Source of the DNA: Psychroserpens jangbogonensis
GTDB lineage: Bacteria; Bacteroidota; Bacteroidia; Flavobacteriales; Flavobacteriaceae
NCBI RefSeq assembly: GCF_000797465.1
Contig: NZ_JSWG01000007.1
Coordinates: forward strand, 1 to 64,000
Direction: 5' to 3'
Length of the DNA: 64,000 bases
Below the pieces are notes generated by a model, which was not told the origin of the DNA, made no database searches, and saw nothing but the letters and a program-made list of their open reading frames with translations. The position numbers and the translations under genes are program-made. This document shows, one piece after another, positions 38,045 to 47,700 of this stretch (positions are counted from its first letter, which is position 1; the number at the start of each line of letters is the position of its first letter).

Positions 38045-38692
38045 CTAAATTCTCTTTTCTAACCAACTTCGAAGTTCATAAAAATTTTGAGGTGCAACAC
38101 CATGGCCAACTGGAAATTCCGAATAGGTATTCTTGATATTTAGAGTATTCAAAAATTCAGGAGTTTTTCTGGCCCAATCTACAGGAATGACTTGGTCTAC
38201 ACTTCCGTGTGAACAATAAAAATCTAAATGAGGATAGTCTTTAGATACTAAATCATCATTTAGCATATCTTCACTTACATAGCCACTTAAAGCAATAATG
38301 TTTTTTACTTTTTCAGGATAGGTTAGTGCTACGGCATAACTCAAAATTGTACCTTGACTAAAGCCTAAAAGCGTAACATTATTTGCGTTAACGGGATATT
38401 TAGCACAAGCTTCATCAATAAAGTTTGAAATCTTATCACGAGAATCAATGGCTTGTTCTACATCGTTCCATTTGTTCTGATTGGCATCAAAATTAATAGC
38501 ATACCAAGCGTTTCCATAAGGCTGCATAGGATAAGGAGCTCTGACAGAAATAATAAATAGCTCTTCAGGTAATTCTTGAGCAAATGAAAATAAATCATTT
38601 TCATCACTTCCATAACCATGAAACATAATAAGTAATGGCGCATTTTCTTTTAAAGAAGACGGTCTAGTAATGTGGTGTAAAGATAAACTCAT
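38045..38692 (-). CDS. Alpha/beta-hydrolase, phospholipase/carboxylesterase family
   Basis: 215 residues from ATG 38692. The nucleophile elbow is LLGFSQGTIL (Ser112); the acid is the Asp in HGSVDQVIPV, and the base is the His in PVGHGVAPQ. The oxyanion loop is MFHGYGSDEN. The family (YpfH/EstB-type small esterases) hydrolyses carboxylic esters; no signal peptide, so it is cytoplasmic. It starts 3 bases after the DUF4870 gene and is the last gene of the unit that begins with the BatA-like gene. Confidence 0.92.
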   Translation of the reverse strand: MSLSLHHITRPSSLKENAPLLIMFHGYGSDENDLFSFAQELPEELFIISVRAPYPMQPYGNAWYAINFDANQNKWNDVEQAIDSRDKISNFIDEACAKYPVNANNVTLLGFSQGTILSYAVALTYPEKVKNIIALSGYVSEDMLNDDLVSKDYPHLDFYCSHGSVDQVIPVDWARKTPEFLNTLNIKNTYSEFPVGHGVAPQNFYELRSWLEKRI

Positions 38693-38695
38693 GAT

Positions 38696-39028
38696 TTATT
38701 GTCCGATTGAAGCAAATAATTTCTGAAAGAAAGGACCTAAAAGTGGGACTTCATTCATTTTTTTACCTATTGCACCAAAAATGCCATAAATAAATAAAAC
38801 AATAAAGAAAATCCAAAAGGATGTAGAAATCATCCAGCTATCAAAAGCGCCAATGAAGTAACCTAAAACCATTTGAAGTAACCATAATCCTAATGCTTGT
38901 CTGATGTGAAATGATACTAGTGGGTTTCTTTTTTCACGATTCATAAAGAACGCAATTAATGTTCCTATGAGAGTTATGTAGGCTACAATAGCCAAATTAT
39001 CATTATTGCTGTTTGATGTGTTTTCCAT
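38696..39028 (-). CDS. DUF4870-like small membrane protein
   Basis: 110 residues from ATG 39028. Three membrane helices (~12-29, 48-65, 70-88) with the loop REKRNPLVSFHIRQALGLWL, the hallmark of the DUF4870/Tic20-like small membrane family. The function is unknown. It lies 9 bases after the dihydroorotase homologue and 3 before the esterase, indicating co-transcription. Confidence 0.85.
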   Translation of the reverse strand: MENTSNSNNDNLAIVAYITLIGTLIAFFMNREKRNPLVSFHIRQALGLWLLQMVLGYFIGAFDSWMISTSFWIFFIVLFIYGIFGAIGKKMNEVPLLGPFFQKLFASIGQ

Positions 39029-39037
39029 GGTTTGTTG

Positions 39038-40294
39038 TTATTTTGATATTATCTTTTTATTGTTAGCGATAATACCATAAACTATTCCTTGTAGTTCTTT
39101 GTTCTCGAACATTGAATTTTTTGATCGTGAAATCATTTGTTCTCTAGAAAAGATAGAATTCTCATTTGGATTAAATAATGACAAGTCCGCTTTATTACCA
39201 ATAGTAATAGGAGAGGATTCGATTCCAAAACGTTGTTTGCCTTTGGTTAGTAATTCGATAGTCTTTTTAATTGTAAACACTGAATTCAAGGCTCCAAAAG
39301 CACTTTCTAATCCGATAGTTCCATATTTGGCAAAATCAAATTCAATCTTTTTGTCTTCAATATCTATAGGGTTGTGGTCACTAGTAACCATATCTATAGT
39401 TCCATCTTTTAAGCCTTCAATTAATGCGTCAACATCTTTTTGCGTTCTTAATGGAGGTAATACCTTAAAATTGGTATCAAAAGTGACAAGCTCTTTATCA
39501 GTAAAGATTAAATTGTGAATCGCTACACTGCACGTCACGTTTAGTTTGTTTTGTTTTGCAGCTCTAATCAATTCTACTGCCTTTGCAGTAGATATTGTTG
39601 GTATATGAAGTTTGCCTTCTGTGTATTCTAAAATGAATAAATCCCTTGCTATTTGCAATTCTTCTGCTAGTGAAGGATTTCCTTTTAATCCGAGAGAAGT
39701 ACTTGTTACATTTTCGTTCATCACACCTAATCCGCTAATTTCAGATTCTTGTGGAAATGAGCAAACCAATCCTTCAAAATTACTAGCATATTGCAACGCT
39801 AGTTTCATCAAGTTAGGATTGTCAATTGGATGTTGATAGTCATAAAAAGCAACTGCTCCAGCATTTTTCATATCGAACAACTCAGCAAGATCTTTTCCTT
39901 CACTATTGCGAGTTAAGGCTCCAATTGGATAAAGATTAGTTGCATGTTTTCCTGCTTTTAATTTTAGAAAAGAGATATTTGCATTTGAATCAATTACTGG
40001 ATATGTATTTGCATTTACTGCAACAGAGGTGAATCCAGAATGCGCTGCGGTTTTGAGTCCGTTTTCAATCGTCTCACGCTCTTCGTAACCTGGTTCTCCA
40101 AAACTCACGCTACTATCAAACCAACCTTGTGATACATGAAGGTTATCAAGTTTAATTTCTTTGTAGTTTTTAGGATTTGAAATGCGTTTTGAAATATTGG
40201 TAATGACACCTTTTTCGATTAAGATATCAACCGTTTCATTGTGAAAATCGCTTTTAGGGTCAACTATAGTGGCAGATTTTACAAGTGCGTTCAT
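39038..40294 (-). CDS. Dihydroorotase homologue lacking metal-binding residues
   Basis: 418 residues from ATG 40294, full length for the PyrC/amidohydrolase family. In active enzymes the strand-1 motif DxHVHxREPG gives two zinc ligands and the substrate Arg. Here it reads WFDSSVSFGEPGYEERETI: both His are Ser (62 and 64) and the Arg is Gly (66). Later signatures are partly kept (VAIHNLIFTD, TSDHNPID). It therefore resembles the inactive dihydroorotase-like PyrC' proteins that act as structural partners of aspartate transcarbamoylase; whether it has another activity is unknown. It overlaps the upstream BatA-like gene by 4 bases. Confidence 0.88.
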   Translation of the reverse strand: MNALVKSATIVDPKSDFHNETVDILIEKGVITNISKRISNPKNYKEIKLDNLHVSQGWFDSSVSFGEPGYEERETIENGLKTAAHSGFTSVAVNANTYPVIDSNANISFLKLKAGKHATNLYPIGALTRNSEGKDLAELFDMKNAGAVAFYDYQHPIDNPNLMKLALQYASNFEGLVCSFPQESEISGLGVMNENVTSTSLGLKGNPSLAEELQIARDLFILEYTEGKLHIPTISTAKAVELIRAAKQNKLNVTCSVAIHNLIFTDKELVTFDTNFKVLPPLRTQKDVDALIEGLKDGTIDMVTSDHNPIDIEDKKIEFDFAKYGTIGLESAFGALNSVFTIKKTIELLTKGKQRFGIESSPITIGNKADLSLFNPNENSIFSREQMISRSKNSMFENKELQGIVYGIIANNKKIISK

Positions 40295-42216
40295 TTCAGG
40301 AATTTTAAGATGAGCATTTCAATAATTATAAAAGCTAGTGCAAAAATAACAAACCATTTCCATAGCTCGTTAACATTAGTTGCACTTTTTATATCATTTA
40401 TTGTAGTTGTAATCGATTCGCTTACGGTTGCATTTTCTATGTTAGTCAAATCGAAGTAAGCAAGATTGCTTTCTTTGCGACTAAAATTAAAGCTCAAGTT
40501 TTTTAAGAAAGTCTCTTTATTTTGAACAGCAATAATTCCAGATGAATTTGGATAATCACTAGTTTTTAAAGCTACTTTATTGGTGTAAGTCTGTTGCAGT
40601 GGAATAACCGAGTTTTCGCCATTCACTAAAGTTAAAATATCATCTTGTTGCAGTTCGGTTGCTATATCAATACTATTTTCCTCTCCTAAATTATAATAAA
40701 GTTTAGGCACTTTTAAGCTTTGTTTTCCTATGTTGTATAGAACAGGAACTATTAGTGGTGAATTTTTAAAATTGGAATTCTCTGTATTTAGTGCTGCAGA
40801 AAAATGATAGACGTTTTCTGATTGAGATAGGAACGAAGAGCCATCTTCAAAACTCAAAATTGAAGTCCCAGAATTAGAAGCATAATTGTAATATGAATTT
40901 ACTTTTGGATACTGGAAATTTCGAATTTGTTTATCAAAAACATTGGTTAATAACGGGTGAGAAAAATTTATGGTTGTCACTCTTTTTTCTTGCGGATTAA
41001 TAGAATCAAATCTTGATAAATTATAATTAGTAAATAATTGATTATAAGTATTCAATCGTATATCATTTGAAGGGATTATTAATACATATCCACCATTGTC
41101 TGTAAATGCTTTTAAAGCTGTTGTTAATGATAATGGAATCTCTTTTAATTCATTTAAAACAATTAAGTTCTGATCATCAAGACGGTTGTAGTTTAGCGCA
41201 TTAAATGGAGTTGAACTATAGTCGAATTCATCACTTGTATAAATCTTTTTTAAGAACGTATCGTCTGCTTCATTAATAGATAAAACTTTAATAGATTCAC
41301 GCTGATCAATATTAAAGTATAGTTCATTATCATATTGAAGATTGGCATCTTCAATGGTGATTTTTCCATTAAATACCGTATTTGAAGGGATTGTAAAAAT
41401 AGTACTGGACTCACCTTCAATATCAACGGCACTTTTTGCTATTAGCTTATCATCATTAAATAAGGATACTGGCAAAGTTTCAATAGGTTCGCCTTGGTTT
41501 CTAAGTTTAACCGTTAGTTCTAAGTTCTCTACAGTAGATTTTGAAATGTAAAGACTATCTATTGTAATATTAGATGCACTACTTGGTTTTAACTGAACTA
41601 ACGTTATATTGGTTGTGCTGTCTTTGGCAATTGAAAGGATGTTATCTTTTTGTTGAAAATCTGAAATTAACACCAAGTTTTTAATAGAGCCTTCATCTTT
41701 AGAAAATACATTTTTGCCCTTCAAAAGAACGGCGTCATAACCTAACTGACTAGGAGAATGCTTTAATTGTATCAAATCATTCTTAATGGCTTTAATACTT
41801 GTATTGTAATAGTTAGCATCATTAGTGAATAAAGAAATACTTTCGTTTTCATCTATATTTTCAATGATGTCTTGAATAGATCTATTGAGTAACGTGCCGT
41901 TAAGACCTTGCGCTTGCATGCTAAATGAGTTATCTAGGTAAATAACTGTTTCGCTTTTAGTATTGAAGCTGTCTGAGTTTGAAATATAAGGTTGTGCAAA
42001 AGCAATGATAACACAAGCGAGTAGCAGCATACGTGTCAAAAGCGTTAACCATTTTTTTAGTTGTGAGCTTTTACGAGTTTGAATTGTAAGTTCTTTTAAA
42101 AACTGAACGTTGGTAAAAGGGACCTTTTGAAACTTTCGAAGTTGAAATAGGTGAATAATTATAGGAATGATGAGCAGTAGTAAAGCGTAGAGAATTTCTG
42201 GATGTTTAAACTGCAT
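40291..42216 (-). CDS. BatA/aerotolerance-type membrane protein
   Basis: 641 residues from ATG 42216. The N-terminal double-membrane-segment domain (MQFKHPEILYALLLLIIPII and WLTLLTRMLLLACVIIAFAQ) is the BatA signature. It is followed by a von Willebrand A-like domain with the partial MIDAS motif YLDNSFSMQAQG, a long periplasmic beta-rich region and a last membrane helix (WFVIFALAFIIIEMLILKFL). BatA-type proteins occur in MoxR-linked operons and in flavobacterial surface-stress loci; no MoxR gene is present here. It overlaps the dihydroorotase homologue and leads a four-gene unit. Confidence 0.88.
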   Translation of the reverse strand: MQFKHPEILYALLLLIIPIIIHLFQLRKFQKVPFTNVQFLKELTIQTRKSSQLKKWLTLLTRMLLLACVIIAFAQPYISNSDSFNTKSETVIYLDNSFSMQAQGLNGTLLNRSIQDIIENIDENESISLFTNDANYYNTSIKAIKNDLIQLKHSPSQLGYDAVLLKGKNVFSKDEGSIKNLVLISDFQQKDNILSIAKDSTTNITLVQLKPSSASNITIDSLYISKSTVENLELTVKLRNQGEPIETLPVSLFNDDKLIAKSAVDIEGESSTIFTIPSNTVFNGKITIEDANLQYDNELYFNIDQRESIKVLSINEADDTFLKKIYTSDEFDYSSTPFNALNYNRLDDQNLIVLNELKEIPLSLTTALKAFTDNGGYVLIIPSNDIRLNTYNQLFTNYNLSRFDSINPQEKRVTTINFSHPLLTNVFDKQIRNFQYPKVNSYYNYASNSGTSILSFEDGSSFLSQSENVYHFSAALNTENSNFKNSPLIVPVLYNIGKQSLKVPKLYYNLGEENSIDIATELQQDDILTLVNGENSVIPLQQTYTNKVALKTSDYPNSSGIIAVQNKETFLKNLSFNFSRKESNLAYFDLTNIENATVSESITTTINDIKSATNVNELWKWFVIFALAFIIIEMLILKFLK

Positions 42217-42253
42217 TCCTAGGTTGTAATTTTTTTAAAATTGTTTTAATGCT

Positions 42254-42261
42254 CAAATATA
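42254..42261 (-). promoter_or_regulatory. -7 box of the BatA-like unit
   Basis: TATATTTG on the minus strand, exact TAnnTTTG, 37 bases before the ATG at 42216. The -33 region is poor. Confidence 0.5.
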
Positions 42262-42301
42262 GAAAATGATAAGGGATTTGTGGCTTTAGCTTTTGAGAAA
42301 A

Positions 42302-44632
42302 TTAACGTTTTAACGTGAAATGACCAGTAAAGGTTCTTCCATTAATAAGAGTTGCTATAAACCAATAGTCAGAAGTAGGTAATGGTTGACCATTAAGTGT
42401 TCCGTCCCAACCTGGACTTAAATGGTTGAGTTGGGTAATTAATTTTCCGTAGCGATTAAATATTTTGACATCTATACCTTGGTTAAAATCAGCATTTACA
42501 CCGTAAACATGCCATCTTTCATGAACAGTATCTCCATTGGGCGTAAAGAATTTTGGAAAACCTATGACAGAAATTGTTTGTTCAATAATTCCACAGCCAT
42601 TTAAATCTCTAACAAAAACAGTATGAAATCCAGGAGGAACATTGGTAAATATATTACTCTCTTGGAAAATCGTTCCAAATTCTTCTAAAGCGAACTCATA
42701 TACACCTTCACCAGAAACGACAACAGTTATTGTATTATTACTTGTGCCTTCCTGAATGATTATATCTTCAATTGTTGCAATATTTGAAGGGTTAACAGTT
42801 ATAGTTCTACTAGAAGAACAACCGTTTGGATCAGTGACTATAACCGTATAAACTCCAGGTTCATTAATATCATTAAACGACGTGTTTACTGGAGTTGTAA
42901 CACCATTTAGTTGCCATTCGTAATAATAGTTACTAGGTGAATCATTGAGAACTCCACCAAATAATGTGATGGTTTCTGGAATTGAGTTTAAACAGTATAT
43001 AAGTTGTTCGTCATCTGTGAGCACTGGAGTATACAATACTTCAAGTTGAGCAGTTGAAATAGAAAAACATTGATTGTTATTTTCAACTTTCACATAAATG
43101 AATTGGCTATCCGGAATTATATTTTGATAAATGACACTTAAAGCATTACTTTCTTGAAAGGCATCACTTTCAGTTTCATAGAATGTGACATTCGATCCAA
43201 CAGGAATTTGAGTTTGAATGGCATCTATAATTTGATTTAAATCAAAATTAGCAAAACCATCAGTAACTTCACCATCACAGGATTCAAGGGCTGGAATGTT
43301 TAAAATGTTATTTGATATTTGTAGTTCTATTTCAGCAACAACAAAGCAATTTGCTTGGTTTTCAACTCGTGCATAAATGGTTTGAAACGGAGTAGTGTTT
43401 TCAAAATTATTTGGATTAGCAATAGCATTTATGTTTTGAAGCGCATCATTTTCAGTTAAGAAAAAGTCTTCAATAAAAATAGAATTGTCATTATTAGTGA
43501 CACTACTTTCAATATCATAAAGGTTGTATAACGTTAATCCATCTTGATTCTCATCACATTCCACTAAAACCGAATCAAAAGCAATAGGCTTGTCTGCATA
43601 TTCGATAACAACTTCACCATATGAAATACAGTTGTTGACTAACATGACTTCAATATTATAGGTTCCTGAGTCAGTAACTGTGTACGTTGCGTTGGTTTCA
43701 GAAATTAATTCTACATCATCTTTAAACCATTTAAAGCTATTACTGTTAGCCTGAGAAGCATCTAGGACTAAAGTTTCGTCTTCACACAATCCATTTTGGG
43801 TTGCTAATAAACGATTTGGACCTAAATTTGTTGAAAGTTGGAAACTTCCAGCTTCTAAAAAAACAGCAGAATCATATCTATAATTTTGCTCATCAGCAAT
43901 TACTAGCTTAACACGATAGGTTTGATTTGGAATTACGTCAGCGGTTGCGGTGAGAACCTTTGTTTGTCCGTTAAAATTTATAGGAGCATTACTGCTATTC
44001 CAGCTTTCAAAGTAAAACTCATTTTCAGCATCACAGCCATTAGGGATTTGAGGATGTACTGTCGTTACCTTAACTGGTGTTTGCGTATTTGGAACTAATG
44101 CGATATTAGTGAATTGTTGTTCTCCGATTGGTCTAATTAAAAATCCGAATAAATCTGAATACTGACAAGTACTTGAACTGCCTTCTTGGTATTCTTCGGA
44201 AGCAAATAAATATCTAAAACTCACTTGTGAAGCTATAGATGTAAAATCGAACTCAAGTATAGTCGCATTGATTGTATTTGATTCGTTAAGAGCAAATTCT
44301 AAATCTGAATCACCACTCCATCCTGGAGCATCATCATCACTTATAGATGTGTTTGGTCCAGGTACATTAGATAAACGGCCAGTACTTAAAACAATTCCAC
44401 TTTGAAAAGGGAAAGTCGATCCTGCAGCATCAAAATACCCAAAACTTTGATCAGTATTATTAAAATCACCTCCAACAACATTGGTAACAACTACGTTTTC
44501 AATACAGTCACTATCAATAAGTATGTCTTCAATTAGTTGTTGCGCAGTGTAGGTCTGACTGTCTACTTGAATGTTTTGTCCAAGCGAAGTCAAACTTACA
44601 AGAAAACAAGTAAGTAATAATATACGATACAT
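42302..44632 (-). CDS. Choice-of-anchor L protein with T9SS type B sorting domain
   Basis: 776 residues from ATG 44632 (MYRILLLTCFLVSLTSLGQN, a signal peptide); an upstream in-frame codon at 44668 is rejected because a -7 box (44651-44658) lies between. The choice-of-anchor L domain (~25-245) shows FPFQSGIVLSTGRL, LEFDFTSIASQVSFRYLFAS and SEEYQEG. An Ig/PKD-like module and two ~95-residue repeats follow (VECDENQDGLTLYNL, SCDGEVTDGFANFDL), then another PKD-like module. The C-terminal ~85 residues (PKFFTPNGDT ... SDYWF ... GHFTLKR) are the gliding-motility-associated T9SS type B domain. Probably a cell-surface adhesin; smallest anchor-L member of the cluster. Confidence 0.92.
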   Translation of the reverse strand: MYRILLLTCFLVSLTSLGQNIQVDSQTYTAQQLIEDILIDSDCIENVVVTNVVGGDFNNTDQSFGYFDAAGSTFPFQSGIVLSTGRLSNVPGPNTSISDDDAPGWSGDSDLEFALNESNTINATILEFDFTSIASQVSFRYLFASEEYQEGSSSTCQYSDLFGFLIRPIGEQQFTNIALVPNTQTPVKVTTVHPQIPNGCDAENEFYFESWNSSNAPINFNGQTKVLTATADVIPNQTYRVKLVIADEQNYRYDSAVFLEAGSFQLSTNLGPNRLLATQNGLCEDETLVLDASQANSNSFKWFKDDVELISETNATYTVTDSGTYNIEVMLVNNCISYGEVVIEYADKPIAFDSVLVECDENQDGLTLYNLYDIESSVTNNDNSIFIEDFFLTENDALQNINAIANPNNFENTTPFQTIYARVENQANCFVVAEIELQISNNILNIPALESCDGEVTDGFANFDLNQIIDAIQTQIPVGSNVTFYETESDAFQESNALSVIYQNIIPDSQFIYVKVENNNQCFSISTAQLEVLYTPVLTDDEQLIYCLNSIPETITLFGGVLNDSPSNYYYEWQLNGVTTPVNTSFNDINEPGVYTVIVTDPNGCSSSRTITVNPSNIATIEDIIIQEGTSNNTITVVVSGEGVYEFALEEFGTIFQESNIFTNVPPGFHTVFVRDLNGCGIIEQTISVIGFPKFFTPNGDTVHERWHVYGVNADFNQGIDVKIFNRYGKLITQLNHLSPGWDGTLNGQPLPTSDYWFIATLINGRTFTGHFTLKR

Positions 44633-44650
44633 TAGCAATTTTTCCGATAG

Positions 44651-44658
44651 CAAAGATA
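44651..44658 (-). promoter_or_regulatory. -7 box of the 776-residue adhesin gene
   Basis: TATCTTTG on the minus strand, exact TAnnTTTG, 18 bases before the ATG at 44632, showing that this gene has its own promoter in the cluster. Confidence 0.55.
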
Positions 44659-44712
44659 AGCATAGCACAAATTTAAATCACTAAAAATTTGTTAATATGA
44701 GTCCATTAATTT

Positions 44713-47700
44713 TTATAGTCGTAATGAAAAATGGCCTTTAACCTCAAAAATATTATTGCCATCTCTTACTTGTGCTAAGAACCAATAATCAGAATTGGGC
44801 ATTACATTGCCATTATAAGTACCATTCCATCCTGGAGAATTAGAAGTAAGTGTTTTAAGGAGTTTTCCGTAGCGATCAAAAATATAGATGATTGTTCCTG
44901 GTAATGTTTCTACACCAGTAATATGCCACGTATCAAAATGGCCATCATCATTTGGTGTCATGAATTTAGGAGCATCAATGATTACAATTTCTTTCGTTAC
45001 TGAAGCACAACCATTTAAATCAATAATGGTAAGGATATGATAGCCTATACTAACGTTTTCAAATACATTAGATAATTGAGGTTCATCATCGTCTAACTGG
45101 TATAAATAATTACCAATGCCGTTAATAGTGACTACAATATTATTGGGATCAGAGAAATCAATACTTTCAGTAATAATGATACTTGCTGCCTCAGATTCTG
45201 TAACGGTAAAATACTCAGTTATTTCACAACCATAAGGAGAGGTGACGGTTACTGAATATGTACCAATGTCTGTGATTTCAATTTCGGGAGTTGTTTGATT
45301 TGTACTCCAAAGATAAGTGTCACCAACTTGGTTAGTGTTAGCACTAACAAATAAAGGTAAATCATCTAAACAAATCAATTGGCTACCAATATCGAGAACC
45401 GGTTTAGGATGAATAATAATATCAAATGAAGTAATGTCATAACAGCCTGTAATGTTGTTTTCTAGGCGAACATATATGGTTTCGTTGCTATTGGCTTCGT
45501 AAATATTTTCTAATGCATTAGTGCTATCTTCAGCAGATAATAAATCGTTATAATACGAAACGGTAAATTCATTAGGATTTTGTCCGTTTAGCACCATAGT
45601 ATTCTGCGATGATAAATCAAAGGTGTAGAATCCATCATAGTCATCGTCACATTCAACTATGTCATCTGGTGCATATGCAATTGGATTCGGATTAACAATT
45701 AAATCAAACTCATGAACGTGATAACAATGCGTTGTTGAAAATTCAACACGAGCAAAAATAGTATCACTTGTAGTTTGATATTCATAGTCATTATCTAACG
45801 GGTTGCTTTGGTTAAGAGCATCAAGTTCTGTAGGATAATAAACAACAATAACATTTGCTGTTTGTAATAAAAAATGTGAATTGATATCAGTAAGCGTAGC
45901 AGTTTCATTTGCACAAACTTCAAATGATTCTAAAGGATTTATAGCAGGAGGTAAGTCAACATTCAATTCTAAAGGAACAAATGTAAAACAGTTAGCAACT
46001 GTATTAAAGACTTTAATATATATTGTTTGAGGACTAAAAAGATTGTTATAGTCTGCAGGATTAGGAATTACGTTCATATTGTTTTGAAGATCTTCAATAG
46101 ATTCAAAATAAGAGATGACATTATCAGGATTAACAGTATCGAAGAGTTCTGATTCGGTTTGTGTTAAATCGAAAGACGTAATACTATCATAATCAGTATC
46201 ACAATTGGTAATTGAAGATGGCACATTTGGATGGTTATTTACAACTAAATCAAATTGTGTTAAACTAAAGCATCCAGTGATATTGTTTTCTATACGAACA
46301 TGAATAGTTTCTCCATCTTGTCCAATATAATTATAAGTTAATGGACTGGTTCCTAAATCGGCTTCTGCTCCAGAATTGAAATAGGTTATAGTAAACTCAT
46401 TAGCAACTTGAGCACCAAGAACAGCATTGTTTACAGAGAATAGGTTAAAGTCTCTAATACCATCGTTAGAATCATCATCACAGGCTTGTAAGGCTGGTGG
46501 TTGATTGGCAATAGGCAATGGGTGAACAATAAGTTGAAATGGATAGATGTAGAAACAGCCAGTTGTACTAAATTCAACACGAACAAAAATAGTATCGCTA
46601 GTTGAAGTGTAGGTGTAGTTCGTGTCTAGAGAGTTAGAGCTGCTTTGAGCATCAGCTAAAGACTCGAAATAACTAAAAAGAACATCAGTATCATCATCTA
46701 CAATCACGTCATTGATTACATTTAAATCAAAACTACTGGTTGGATTAATACAAATACCATAAGTTTCAAACTCATTAATTAAAGGAGGTAAGTTGACATA
46801 TAAATTTATAGGCAATACACTATAACAGTTAGAAATAGTACTGTTAACTTTTATGTATACTATTTGAGGATTAGAAATATTGGTGTAATTCCCAGGATTA
46901 GAAATAACATCTGTGTTAGTTTCAGTTCCTAAAAGTGATTCGTGGTATGAAACTACTAGGTCATCTTGTCGAATATCAAGAACTTCTATCTCCACATCTG
47001 TTAAATTAAAACTCGTAAAACCATCATAATCATCATCGCAATTAGTCAAATCTGGTGCTAAATTAACTTCAGGAACTTGAATGACTCCAAGGCTAAAGTC
47101 AGTAATAGAATAGCAAAAGGAACCATTTTCAATTCTTACGAATAGTAGTTGTGGATTAGAAATATTAATGTAATTGAGTGGTAATTCATTTAGGTTTAAA
47201 TCAGCATCATCATAACTTAAATGAAAAGAGATGTCTAAATTTTCTGGGATACCACTACTGATTTCAGTTACCTTAAAATTTAAATCAAAAATATCTATTC
47301 CATCGTTAGAAATGTCATCGCAAACTTCAAAATCTGTTGGTACATTATATAAAGGAAAAGGAGTGACATTTATAGCTAATGAAGACGTGCCAAAGCAATC
47401 TTGATCTGTAAGATTTTCAACGCGGACATGAATTGTTTGTGGATTTGATAAGTTTTGATATGCATTGTTTTTATCAATAATATTGGTTCGATCAATGGCA
47501 TCCTGCGCATTTTCAAAATATAGCGTTTGTTTGCCGAGTTGACCATTTAGAATTTCGTCATCTTTTAAATTGAAAAAGAAATCATTTATTTCATCTCCAT
47601 CACTTTCACAAGTTATAAAATTAGATATGGGAATAAAGACAGGTAAGGTATTTACATATATATCGAAACCTACAATGGTATAACACGTTGTAATTATATT

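Noticed and set aside
39099-39518. 139-codon plus-strand ORF
   Set aside because: Antisense to the well-supported dihydroorotase homologue; Ser/Leu-rich with no recognisable domain.
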